From assembly GCA_910586735.1 (NCBI GenBank), contig CAJUJW010000103.1, forward strand, positions 1 to 5,940: 5,940 nucleotides of DNA. The letters are read 5' to 3'. The DNA comes from an uncultured Oscillibacter sp. (GTDB lineage: Bacteria; Bacillota; Clostridia; Oscillospirales; Oscillospiraceae). The notes under the pieces were generated by a model. That model did no database searches. It saw nothing but the letters and a program-made list of their open reading frames with translations, and was not told the DNA's origin. Below, in pieces: positions 1 to 5,414 of the stretch. The translations under genes and the position numbers were made by a program. The first letter of the stretch is position 1, and every line of letters starts with the position of its first letter.

Positions 1-292
1 AGCCGCCTCCGCCGCCGAAGTCCTCCATGGCGGCCTCATAGGAGTCCTTCTCATAGACGGAAATCAGGGGCTTCCAGCTCTCCTGGGCGTCGGGAAACTC
101 CGTATCCACCAGGAGCAGGTCCAGATACTCGTTGGGCAGGGCCACCTCCAGCCCATCGCAGTCATAGACGGTCACATCCTCTCCGCCGTCCTGGGGCGGG
201 GGCGTTTGAACGGGCTCCAGACTGCCCGTCTCCCCGCCGCAGGCGGAGAGGGTCAGCAGACAGACCAGAATAAAGGCTTCTAAACGGCGCAT
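1..292 (-). CDS. Putative lipoprotein of unknown function, N-terminal part (runs off the left edge)
   Basis: The reading frame starts at the ATG whose first base is 292 on the minus strand and stays open for 97 codons to the edge. The start is supported by an AGGAAAGGAG ribosome binding site (301-310) eight bases upstream. The N-terminus is a lipoprotein signal peptide: MRRLEAF, a short hydrophobic stretch, then the lipobox LSAC at residues 15-18. Cleavage before Cys18 and lipidation would anchor the protein on the outer face of the membrane. Residues 19-38 are a Pro/Gly/Glu/Gln-rich linker, followed by a domain beginning near residue 39 (VTVYDCDGLEVALPNEYLD). The visible part ends in a run of five glycines (residues 93-97), possibly a flexible loop. 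I recognise no enzymatic motif. The gene is divergent from polA, so it is probably a separate transcription unit. Secretion and lipidation are well supported; the function is unknown. Confidence 0.85.
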   Translation of the reverse strand, partial: MRRLEAFILVCLLTLSACGGETGSLEPVQTPPPQDGGEDVTVYDCDGLEVALPNEYLDLLLVDTEFPDAQESWKPLISVYEKDSYEAAMEDFGGGGG

Positions 293-300
293 GGGCAGGG

Positions 301-310
301 CTCCTTTCCT
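301..310 (-). promoter_or_regulatory. Ribosome binding site of the lipoprotein gene
   Basis: Read on the minus strand this is AGGAAAGGAG, with eight bases before the ATG at 292. It fixes the start codon of the lipoprotein. Confidence 0.75.
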
Positions 311-329
311 CAATCTAACGCTTACAGAC

Positions 330-338
330 AGTATGGCA
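330..338 (-). promoter_or_regulatory. Possible extended -10 promoter element for the lipoprotein gene
   Basis: On the minus strand this reads TGCCATACT, an extended -10 (TGn) with a four-of-six match to TATAAT. It would place the transcript start about 30 bases ahead of the ATG. No good -35 hexamer is found 16-18 bases upstream, only a T-run, so this is a weak call based on the TGn motif and position. Confidence 0.25.
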
Positions 339-414
339 GTCTGCGGGGGAGAAAAAACCACAAAACCAAAACAAATAGTAACAAAGCGGAAACGAAAAAA
401 CGGGGCTTTCGCTG

Positions 415-443
415 TTGTGAACCGCCGGGAAACGTGGTATAAT
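415..443 (+). promoter_or_regulatory. Sigma-A-type promoter of polA
   Basis: The -10 is a perfect TATAAT (438-443) preceded by TGG, giving the extended form TGGTATAAT. A -35 candidate TTGTGA (415-420, four of six matches to TTGACA) lies exactly 17 bases upstream. The start of transcription would be near 450, leaving a leader of about 35 bases before polA. The A-rich stretch immediately upstream fits an UP element. This is the only strong promoter I see in the window and it may drive the whole plus-strand gene series. Confidence 0.8.
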
Positions 444-471
444 CATCCAGACTGTGATTTTTCCTGAAACT

Positions 472-476
472 GGAGG
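472..476 (+). promoter_or_regulatory. Ribosome binding site of polA
   Basis: GGAGG lies eight bases before the ATG at 485 and fixes the polA start. Confidence 0.8.
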
Positions 477-484
477 TTATCCCT

Positions 485-3148
485 ATGAAGCTCATGGCCA
501 TTGACGGAAACAGCATTCTCAACCGGGCCTATTACGGCATCAGGCCCCTGACGACGCGGGACGGACTCTACACCCACGCCGTCTTCGGCTTTCTGACCAC
601 GCTGCTGCGCCTCACGGCGGAGGAGGAGCCCGACGCCCTCTGCGTCACCTTCGACCTCCACGCCCCCACCTTCCGCCACAAGGCCGACGCCGCCTACAAG
701 GCCACCCGGAAGCCCATGCCGGAGGAGCTGCGCCAGCAGGTGCCGGTGCTGAAAGAGGTGCTGGACGCCCTGAACATCCCCCGCTACGAGCTGGAGGGCT
801 GGGAGGCCGACGATCTCCTGGGCACCATCTCCCGGAAATGCGCCGGGGCGGGGTGGGAGTGCGTGGTGGTCACCGGGGACAAGGACAGCCTCCAGCTCAT
901 CGACGGGAGCACCAGGGTCAAGCTGGTCTCCACCCGCATGGGCCAGACCACCACTGTGGACTACACCGGGGAGGTCTTCCGGGAGAAGTACGGCTTTGAC
1001 CCCATCCACATGATCGATCTCAAGGCCCTGATGGGGGACAGCTCGGACAACATCCCCGGCGTCAAGGGAGTGGGGGAGAAAACCGCCATGGGCCTGATTC
1101 AGGTCTATGGCTCCATCGATCATCTCTATGCCCGTATGCCGGAAATCGTGACGGCCCCGGACACTCCCGCCAAGCCCGGCGTCATCAAAAAGCTGACGGA
1201 GGGAGAGGCGGACGCCCGGCATTCCTACTGGCTGGCTACCATCGATACCAGCGCGCCCCTGGACTTCCGGCCGGAGGACAGCCTCCGCAAGGCGCCGGAC
1301 CCCCAGGCGTACCCCCTGTTTTTAAAGCTGGAGTTTACCAGGCTCATTGAGAAGTTCGGCCTCAGCGCCGCCTCCGCCCCGGCCCCGGAGACCCGGAAAA
1401 AGCCCGCCGTCTCCGTGGAGAAGGTGACGGACCCCGGCCGGGGAGAGGAACTGCTGGCCCTCTGGGGGGCGGCGGACCACGTGGCCCTGCTGGCCCTGCC
1501 GGACTGTTCCAACCTGGGGGTCTTCTGCGAGACGGGGGAGGGCAGCGCCCTGATGGCGGAACTGTTTTTCGAGGGGTATCAGGGGGACTGGAACGCCCTG
1601 CTGACGGCCCTGTTTTCGGAGGGAATCAGGAAGGTCTCCCACAACGTCAAGGACCTGATGAGGACTCTGCTGGAGAACGGCTTCCCGGCGGAGGGCTTCG
1701 TCTTCGACACCGCCCTGGCGGCCTATCTGCTGGACGCCACGGCGGGAAGCTATGACCTCCCGCGCCTCTTCGTGACCTATTTCAACGAGGAGCTGCCCAA
1801 GGCCCTGTACCTGGAGCCGGAGGCGTTCTCCCTCCTGGGGGACGGGGCCGCAGCCGCGGCATCCCTGGACAGTTACGTCACGGCGGTGGAGGCCCTGTAC
1901 GGCGCGCTGGCTCCCCGGCTTCGGGAGCTGGAGATGGAGCCGCTCTTTGAGACCGCCGAGCTGCCCCTGTGCCGGGTGCTGGCGGAGATGGAGCGGACGG
2001 GCTGCGGGGCGGACGCCCGTGCCCTGGCGGCCTTCGGCGAGACCCTGTCCGCCCGCATCGCCAAGCAGGAGGCCGCCATATATGACATGGCGGGGGGGAA
2101 GTTCAACATCAACTCCCCCAAGCAGCTGGGAGAGGTGCTGTTCGAGCGCCTGGGCCTCCCCCACGGGAAGAAGACCAAAACCGGCTGGTCCACCAACGCC
2201 GACGTGCTGGAAAAGCTCCAGCACCCCATCGTCAGCGCCGTGCTGGAGTACCGGCAGTTTGCCAAGCTGAAGTCCACCTACGCCGACGGGCTGCTGAAAG
2301 CCATCGACCCCGACGGGCGGGTGCGGACCCGCTTCCAGATGACCGTCACCGCCACGGGCCGCCTCAGCTCCACGGAGCCGAATTTGCAGAACATCCCCAC
2401 CAGGACGGACCTGGGCAGCGAGTTCCGCCGGATGTTCACGGCGGCGGAGGGCCATGTGCTGGTGGACGCGGACTACTCCCAGATTGAGCTGCGCATCCTG
2501 GCCCACATCGCCGGGGACGAGGCCATGCGGGCGGCCTTCCTGGCGGGGGGCGACTTCCACGCCGAGACGGCGGCCAAGGTCTTCCACGTGGACCGGGCGG
2601 ACGTGACCCACGAGATGCGCCGCCGGGCCAAGGCGGTGAACTTCGGCATTGTCTACGGCATCTCCGCCTTCTCCCTGAGCCAGGACCTGGGTGTCACCGT
2701 GGCGGAGGCCAGGGACTATATGGAGGGCTACTTTGCCGCCTTCCCCGGCGTGCGGAACTACATGGACGAGGTGGTGAAAAAAGCCCGGGAGACCGGCTAT
2801 GTGGAGACCCTGCTCCACCGCCGCCGGGAGCTGCCCGAGCTGACCAGCTCCAACAAAAACACCCGGTCCTTTGGCGAGCGGGTGGCGCTGAACATGCCCA
2901 TCCAGGGCACTGCGGCGGACGTGATGAAGCTGGCCATGGTGAGGGTCTGGAAGCGCCTCCGGCAGGAGAGACTGGAGGCCCGGCTGGTGCTCCAGGTCCA
3001 CGACGAGCTGATTGTGGAGTGCCCCGAGGCGGAGGCGGAGGCCGTGGCGAAGCTGCTGGAGGAGGAGATGGAGCGGGTTGTGACGCTCTCTGTTCCCCTG
3101 ACGGCGGAGGCGCATTGGGGGAGGAATTGGCTGGAGGCCAAGGGATGA
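485..3148 (+). CDS. polA: DNA polymerase I (family A), 5' nuclease plus polymerase, degenerate proofreading domain
   Basis: The 887-residue product fills repair gaps and replaces RNA primers in lagging-strand synthesis. Residues 1-290 are the 5' nuclease: the acidic metal ligands D6, E107/D109/D110, D132/D134 (TGDKD) and D185/D188 are present, followed by the helix-hairpin-helix IPGVKGVGEKTA (190-201). Residues about 310-470 have the position of the 3'-5' exonuclease, but no DxE of exo I is visible. The exo II aspartate appears kept (HNVKD, D390), while the exo III YxxxD seems to read YVTAV (464-468). Proofreading is therefore probably lost, as in many Firmicutes Pol I enzymes. Residues about 480-887 are the polymerase: TGRLSS (R626), motif A DADYSQIELR (D663, E668), motif B RRRAKAVNFGIVYG (R712, K716, F720, Y724), Q807, and motif C VHDE (H839, D840, E841). 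All sit 42 residues before their E. coli counterparts. The length is usual for the family. It is first in the plus-strand series and has its own promoter. Confidence 0.98.
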   Translation: MKLMAIDGNSILNRAYYGIRPLTTRDGLYTHAVFGFLTTLLRLTAEEEPDALCVTFDLHAPTFRHKADAAYKATRKPMPEELRQQVPVLKEVLDALNIPRYELEGWEADDLLGTISRKCAGAGWECVVVTGDKDSLQLIDGSTRVKLVSTRMGQTTTVDYTGEVFREKYGFDPIHMIDLKALMGDSSDNIPGVKGVGEKTAMGLIQVYGSIDHLYARMPEIVTAPDTPAKPGVIKKLTEGEADARHSYWLATIDTSAPLDFRPEDSLRKAPDPQAYPLFLKLEFTRLIEKFGLSAASAPAPETRKKPAVSVEKVTDPGRGEELLALWGAADHVALLALPDCSNLGVFCETGEGSALMAELFFEGYQGDWNALLTALFSEGIRKVSHNVKDLMRTLLENGFPAEGFVFDTALAAYLLDATAGSYDLPRLFVTYFNEELPKALYLEPEAFSLLGDGAAAAASLDSYVTAVEALYGALAPRLRELEMEPLFETAELPLCRVLAEMERTGCGADARALAAFGETLSARIAKQEAAIYDMAGGKFNINSPKQLGEVLFERLGLPHGKKTKTGWSTNADVLEKLQHPIVSAVLEYRQFAKLKSTYADGLLKAIDPDGRVRTRFQMTVTATGRLSSTEPNLQNIPTRTDLGSEFRRMFTAAEGHVLVDADYSQIELRILAHIAGDEAMRAAFLAGGDFHAETAAKVFHVDRADVTHEMRRRAKAVNFGIVYGISAFSLSQDLGVTVAEARDYMEGYFAAFPGVRNYMDEVVKKARETGYVETLLHRRRELPELTSSNKNTRSFGERVALNMPIQGTAADVMKLAMVRVWKRLRQERLEARLVLQVHDELIVECPEAEAEAVAKLLEEEMERVVTLSVPLTAEAHWGRNWLEAKG

Positions 3149-3171
3149 GAGTGGAGAGTTGAGAGTGGAGA
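3146..3171 (+). repeat. GA-rich direct repeat at the polA stop codon
   Basis: The 12-mer TGAGAGTGGAGA occurs at 3146-3157 and again at 3160-3171, separated by GT (14-base period). The first copy includes the polA TGA stop codon. The GGAG core of each copy lies at a usable distance from a possible start of the next gene: 3153-3156 is eight bases before GTG 3165, and 3167-3170 is nine bases before ATG 3180. Confidence 0.7.
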
Positions 3172-3179
3172 TAGGAGAT

Positions 3180-3446
3180 ATGAAAGTTTCCGTTTTGGGG
3201 GCGCTGTATGAATTTTGGTGGGTCCGCTATTTTCGGAGTTCCCGGACTATGGCGGACTTCACCGCCAGCCTCCTGGGGGTTCCCGTGGCGGGGGCCAGCC
3301 TGCTGGTAGCGGCGTTCTTCCTGCTGGGAATTTACGGCCGGGCGTGGTGGATGCTGCCGGGGGTTGTGATTTTGGGAATCGGGCATATCGGGATTCACTT
3401 GGGATACAGAAGAGAGGCGGCGGCCCGGCTGGAGGCGATGGCATGA
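3180..3446 (+). CDS. Small two-helix membrane protein of unknown function
   Basis: From the ATG at 3180 the product is 88 residues. GGAG at 3167-3170, nine bases upstream, supports this start; in-frame GTG 3165 and TTG 3159 are alternatives. The sequence has an aromatic-rich N-terminus (YEFWWVRYF, 10-18), a first probable membrane helix at about 30-51, a short loop GRAWW (53-57), and a second helix at about 57-76 carrying H69 and H73, followed by a basic tail (YRREAAARLEA). The last four bases overlap the permease start (ATGA), implying translational coupling. Third codon positions are somewhat less GC-rich than in the neighbours. I do not recognise it confidently. The pattern EFW...YF...two helices...GxGH faintly recalls small DUF962 (Mpo1-like) proteins, but their N-terminal histidines are missing. 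That it is a real gene is likely; the function is unknown. Confidence 0.65.
   Translation: MKVSVLGALYEFWWVRYFRSSRTMADFTASLLGVPVAGASLLVAAFFLLGIYGRAWWMLPGVVILGIGHIGIHLGYRREAAARLEAMA
3431..3435 (+). promoter_or_regulatory. Ribosome binding site that decides the permease start
   Basis: GGAGG lies seven bases before the ATG at 3443. It favours that start over the far upstream in-frame ATG at 3215, which would overlap the small membrane protein gene almost entirely. Confidence 0.7.
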
Positions 3447-4288
3447 AGCGGCTGATTGTGCTTTTGGGAGTGATGGGGGTGTCCCTGTCGGCCCTGCTGG
3501 TCCGGTGGTCCACGGCCCCCTCCCTCATTATGGCGCTGTACCGCATGGTCTTCGCGGCGGCTCTGCTGACCCCGGCGGCGCTGCGGAAGGAGCGGTTTTC
3601 CGGCCTGCCCCGGCGGGAGGCGGGCCTGAGCGTCCTCAGCGGGGCCTTTCTGGGGCTGCACTTCACCTGCTACTTCGAGGCCCTGAACCGGACCTCCATC
3701 GCCTCGGCGGTGGTGCTGGTGGACACGGAGGTTCTCTTTGTGGCCCTGGCCTCGGTGCTGATCCTCCGCAAAAAGCTGAGTTCCCGCGCGTGGATGGCGG
3801 TGCTGACGGCCTTTGGCGGCAGCGCCCTGGTGGCGCTGGCGGACCGCTCCGCCGGGGCGGGGGCTCTCTCGGGGGACCTGATTGCCCTGGCGGGGGCGGT
3901 GTGCGTGTCGGTGTACACCATGCTGGGGGCCGTGTGCCGGGAGCGCCTGAGCACCACGGCTTATACATACCTGGTCTATCTCTCGGCCTCCGGGACGCTG
4001 CTGGCCATCGCCCTGGCCGGCGGGACGCCCTTGGCGGGATACGGCCCGGTGAACCTGTGGACGGGCCTGGGTATGGCGGTGTTCTGCACCCTGCTGGGGC
4101 ACAGCGTGTTCAGCTGGGGCCTCAAGTACCTGCCCCCGGCCTTCATCTCCACGGTGAAACTGCTGGAGCCGGTTTTTTCCGCCGCTTACGGCCTGTTCCT
4201 CTTTGGGGAACGGCCGGGGGTCCTGGTGATCCTGGGCGGGGCGCTGATTCTGCTGGGCATCGGCCTTTACAGCCGGGAGGAAGCGTAG
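3443..4288 (+). CDS. DMT superfamily permease, EamA family (drug/metabolite transporter)
   Basis: The 281-residue product has ten probable membrane helices (about 3-22, 28-47, 62-80, 86-108, 115-133, 141-163, 171-193, 204-224, 230-252, 258-277) arranged as two EamA repeats of about 135 residues, the usual size for this family. Family-like segments include SALLVRWSTAPSLIMALYR (16-34), the TSIASAVVL stretch after helix 3 (84-92), and the C-terminal repeat's PPAFISTVKLLEPVFSA (231-247) followed by FGERP (254-258). It would export or import a small metabolite across the cytoplasmic membrane; the substrate cannot be read from the sequence. The start at 3443 overlaps the stop of the small membrane protein (ATGA), so the two are probably translated together. 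rimI follows after 15 bases. Confidence 0.9.
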   Translation: MKRLIVLLGVMGVSLSALLVRWSTAPSLIMALYRMVFAAALLTPAALRKERFSGLPRREAGLSVLSGAFLGLHFTCYFEALNRTSIASAVVLVDTEVLFVALASVLILRKKLSSRAWMAVLTAFGGSALVALADRSAGAGALSGDLIALAGAVCVSVYTMLGAVCRERLSTTAYTYLVYLSASGTLLAIALAGGTPLAGYGPVNLWTGLGMAVFCTLLGHSVFSWGLKYLPPAFISTVKLLEPVFSAAYGLFLFGERPGVLVILGGALILLGIGLYSREEA

Positions 4289-4289
4289 G

Positions 4290-4296
4290 AAGGAGG
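4290..4296 (+). promoter_or_regulatory. Consensus ribosome binding site of rimI
   Basis: AAGGAGG, a full match to the anti-Shine-Dalgarno core, lies seven bases before the ATG at 4304 and directly after the permease stop. Confidence 0.8.
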
Positions 4297-4303
4297 AGCG
4301 TTT

Positions 4304-4783
4304 ATGAAACAGAACATGAAGGTCCGCATCGTCCCCATGAACGGGGACCATCTGGACGAGGTGGCCGCGCTGGAGCGGGCCTGTTTCCCGGACCCCTGGT
4401 CCCGGAACATGCTGAAGGAGGAGCTGGAGAACGACCTGGCGGCCTTCCTGGTGGCCCTGGACGAACAGGAGGCCGTGGCGGGCTACGCGGGGCTCCAGGT
4501 GGTGCTGGACGAGGGGTATATCCTCAACGTGGCCGTCCGGCCGGACTGCCGCCGCCGGGGCGTGGCGGGGCAGCTCTTGCAGGTCTTCCTGGACTTCGCC
4601 AGGGGGAACCGGCTGGCCTTTCTGACCCTGGAGGTCCGGGCCTCCAACTACCCCGCCATCGCCTTGTACGGAAGCCGGGGCTTCCGGGGCGCGGGGCGGC
4701 GGAAGAACTACTATGAGCACCCCAGGGAGGACGCGGTCATCATGACCCTGGACCTTACCGGGGAACAGGAGGACAAAGAATGA
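4304..4783 (+). CDS. rimI: RimI-type ribosomal protein S18 alanine N-acetyltransferase (GNAT)
   Basis: The 159-residue product belongs to the GNAT fold and would transfer acetyl from acetyl-CoA to the N-terminal alanine of ribosomal protein S18, and possibly to other proteins, in the cytoplasm. Visible marks are the early PW (31-32) typical of RimI, strand GYILNVAVRP (71-80), the acetyl-CoA pyrophosphate loop RRRGVAGQLL (83-92), the block LEVRASNYPAIALYGSRGF (109-127), and the C-terminal RRKNYYEHPREDAVIM (132-147). E110 and Y122 match the proposed general base (E103) and general acid (Y115) of enterobacterial RimI in both spacing and context. The length is normal, with a slightly extended acidic tail. 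It overlaps the next GNAT gene by four bases. The nearby tsaD fits the common rimI-tsaD arrangement, though tsaB and tsaE are not seen here. Confidence 0.93.
   Translation: MKQNMKVRIVPMNGDHLDEVAALERACFPDPWSRNMLKEELENDLAAFLVALDEQEAVAGYAGLQVVLDEGYILNVAVRPDCRRRGVAGQLLQVFLDFARGNRLAFLTLEVRASNYPAIALYGSRGFRGAGRRKNYYEHPREDAVIMTLDLTGEQEDKE
4767..4772 (+). promoter_or_regulatory. Ribosome binding site of the second GNAT gene, inside the end of rimI
   Basis: AGGAGG lies seven bases before the ATG at 4780, within the last codons of rimI. It supports the overlapping ATGA start and direct coupling of the two acetyltransferases. Confidence 0.75.
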
Positions 4784-5376
4784 AGCTGAAACTGGCCGCG
4801 CCGGAACAGGTGGCGATGGTGTACCAGCGGGACCTGCTGCCCGCCTTTCCCCCGGCGGAACTGAAACCCCTGGCCAATATCCAGGCCATGTGCCGGGACG
4901 GATGCTACCGGCCCTGGTGCCTCTTCGACGGGGAGGAGATCGCGGGGGAGTGCTTCCTCTGGCTGGGCCGCCCCGGTTGGGCGCTGCTGGACTACCTCTG
5001 CGTGGCGGAGGGCCGCCGGAACGGCGGCGCGGGGGCCTGGATGCTCTCGGAACTCTGTCGGGAGGAGCCGGACACGGTGATTCTGGTGGAGAGCGAGGCC
5101 CCGGTCCATGCCCCGGACCCCGAGCTGGCGGAGCGCCGCCTGGGCTTCTACGCCCGCTGCGGCCTGCGGACCGCCGGGTACGACACGGATATCTTCGGGG
5201 CCCATTACAAGACCCTGTACCTCTGGCGGGAGGCCCTGCCGGACCAGCGGCTGATGGAGGAAAACCGCTTCATCTACCAGAACCGCTTTCCCAAGGAGAA
5301 GTACGACCGCTACGTCCGCATCCCCAGGGACCCGGCGGCGGAACCCGTTCCCCTGGTGCCCTGGAACGAGGAGTAA
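4780..5376 (+). CDS. GNAT family N-acetyltransferase, substrate unknown
   Basis: The 198-residue product shows a single GNAT domain. The strand LLDYLCVAE (69-77) leads into the acetyl-CoA loop RRNGGAGAWML (79-89), which keeps the R-x-x-G-x-G pattern (R80, G83, G85). Strand VILVESEAP (100-108) follows, then the motif B-like segment RRLGFYARCGLRTAGYD (119-135). The N-terminal part (LPAFPPAELKPLANI, 20-34) and the tail after residue 150 (charged, Arg/Tyr-rich, ending EPVPLVPWNEE) are not part of the core fold. It is clearly different from RimI: there is no early PW and no NYY block. It overlaps rimI by four bases and precedes tsaD by 38 bases, so it is probably co-expressed with them. It may acetylate a protein N-terminus, lysine or small amine; the sequence does not say which. 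Confidence 0.85.
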   Translation: MKLKLAAPEQVAMVYQRDLLPAFPPAELKPLANIQAMCRDGCYRPWCLFDGEEIAGECFLWLGRPGWALLDYLCVAEGRRNGGAGAWMLSELCREEPDTVILVESEAPVHAPDPELAERRLGFYARCGLRTAGYDTDIFGAHYKTLYLWREALPDQRLMEENRFIYQNRFPKEKYDRYVRIPRDPAAEPVPLVPWNEE

Positions 5377-5381
5377 TGTAG

Positions 5382-5403
5382 AATTGTCAATTATCACTGA
5401 TCA
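5382..5403. repeat. AT-rich palindromic segment between the GNAT gene and tsaD
   Basis: AATTGTCAATT (5382-5392) is a perfect inverted repeat with five-base arms around a single T, followed by the palindrome TGATCA (5398-5403). The stem is too short and AT-rich, with no T-tract, to be a terminator. It resembles the short AATTGTCAATTAT-type repeats I recall from intergenic regions of gut Clostridia, but that recollection is unchecked. It could instead be a protein binding site. Confidence 0.4.
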
Positions 5404-5404
5404 C

Positions 5405-5408
5405 GAGG
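5405..5408 (+). promoter_or_regulatory. Ribosome binding site of tsaD
   Basis: GAGG, within GAGGTGG, lies six bases before the ATG at 5415 and fixes the tsaD start. Confidence 0.65.
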
Positions 5409-5414
5409 TGGATT

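Larger units (their letters stand above)
293..484. other. Divergent intergenic regulatory region
   Basis: These 192 bases separate the minus-strand lipoprotein from plus-strand polA. They hold both ribosome binding sites, the polA promoter and a weak minus-strand -10 candidate. The segment from about 349 to 400 is strikingly A-rich on the plus strand, in contrast to the GC-rich genes on both sides. It lies just upstream of the polA -35 box and could act as an UP element or a curved A-tract. I see no terminator, riboswitch or RNA gene here. Confidence 0.6.

Noticed and set aside
443..1222. Open frame of 259 codons on the minus strand across the polA start
   Set aside because: It would run over the polA promoter and 5' nuclease coding region. 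Its composition is the expected mirror of the polA codons.
1322..3115. Long open frame of 597 codons on the minus strand inside polA
   Set aside because: It is antisense to a complete, motif-confirmed polA. GC-rich third positions suppress stops on the opposite strand, the translation is His/Gln/Gly/Leu-rich with no recognisable domain, and I see no fitting start signal.
3215..3442. Upstream extension of the permease to an ATG at 3215
   Set aside because: The added 76 residues are Gly/Arg-rich and not membrane-like, and overlap the small membrane protein gene. The EamA family starts at the first helix, and the GGAGG before 3443 marks the true start.
3505..4716. Plus-strand open frame of 403 codons in another frame over the permease and rimI
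   Set aside because: It has a Gly/Pro/Arg-rich shadow composition and is incompatible with the two recognised genes.
3395..4720. Open frame of 441 codons on the minus strand across the permease and rimI
   Set aside because: It is antisense to two genes with clear family motifs; the product is a low-complexity Gln/Gly/Arg/His-rich shadow.
5382..5403. Rho-independent terminator before tsaD
   Set aside because: The inverted repeat has only five AT-rich pairs, a one-base loop and no following T-run.
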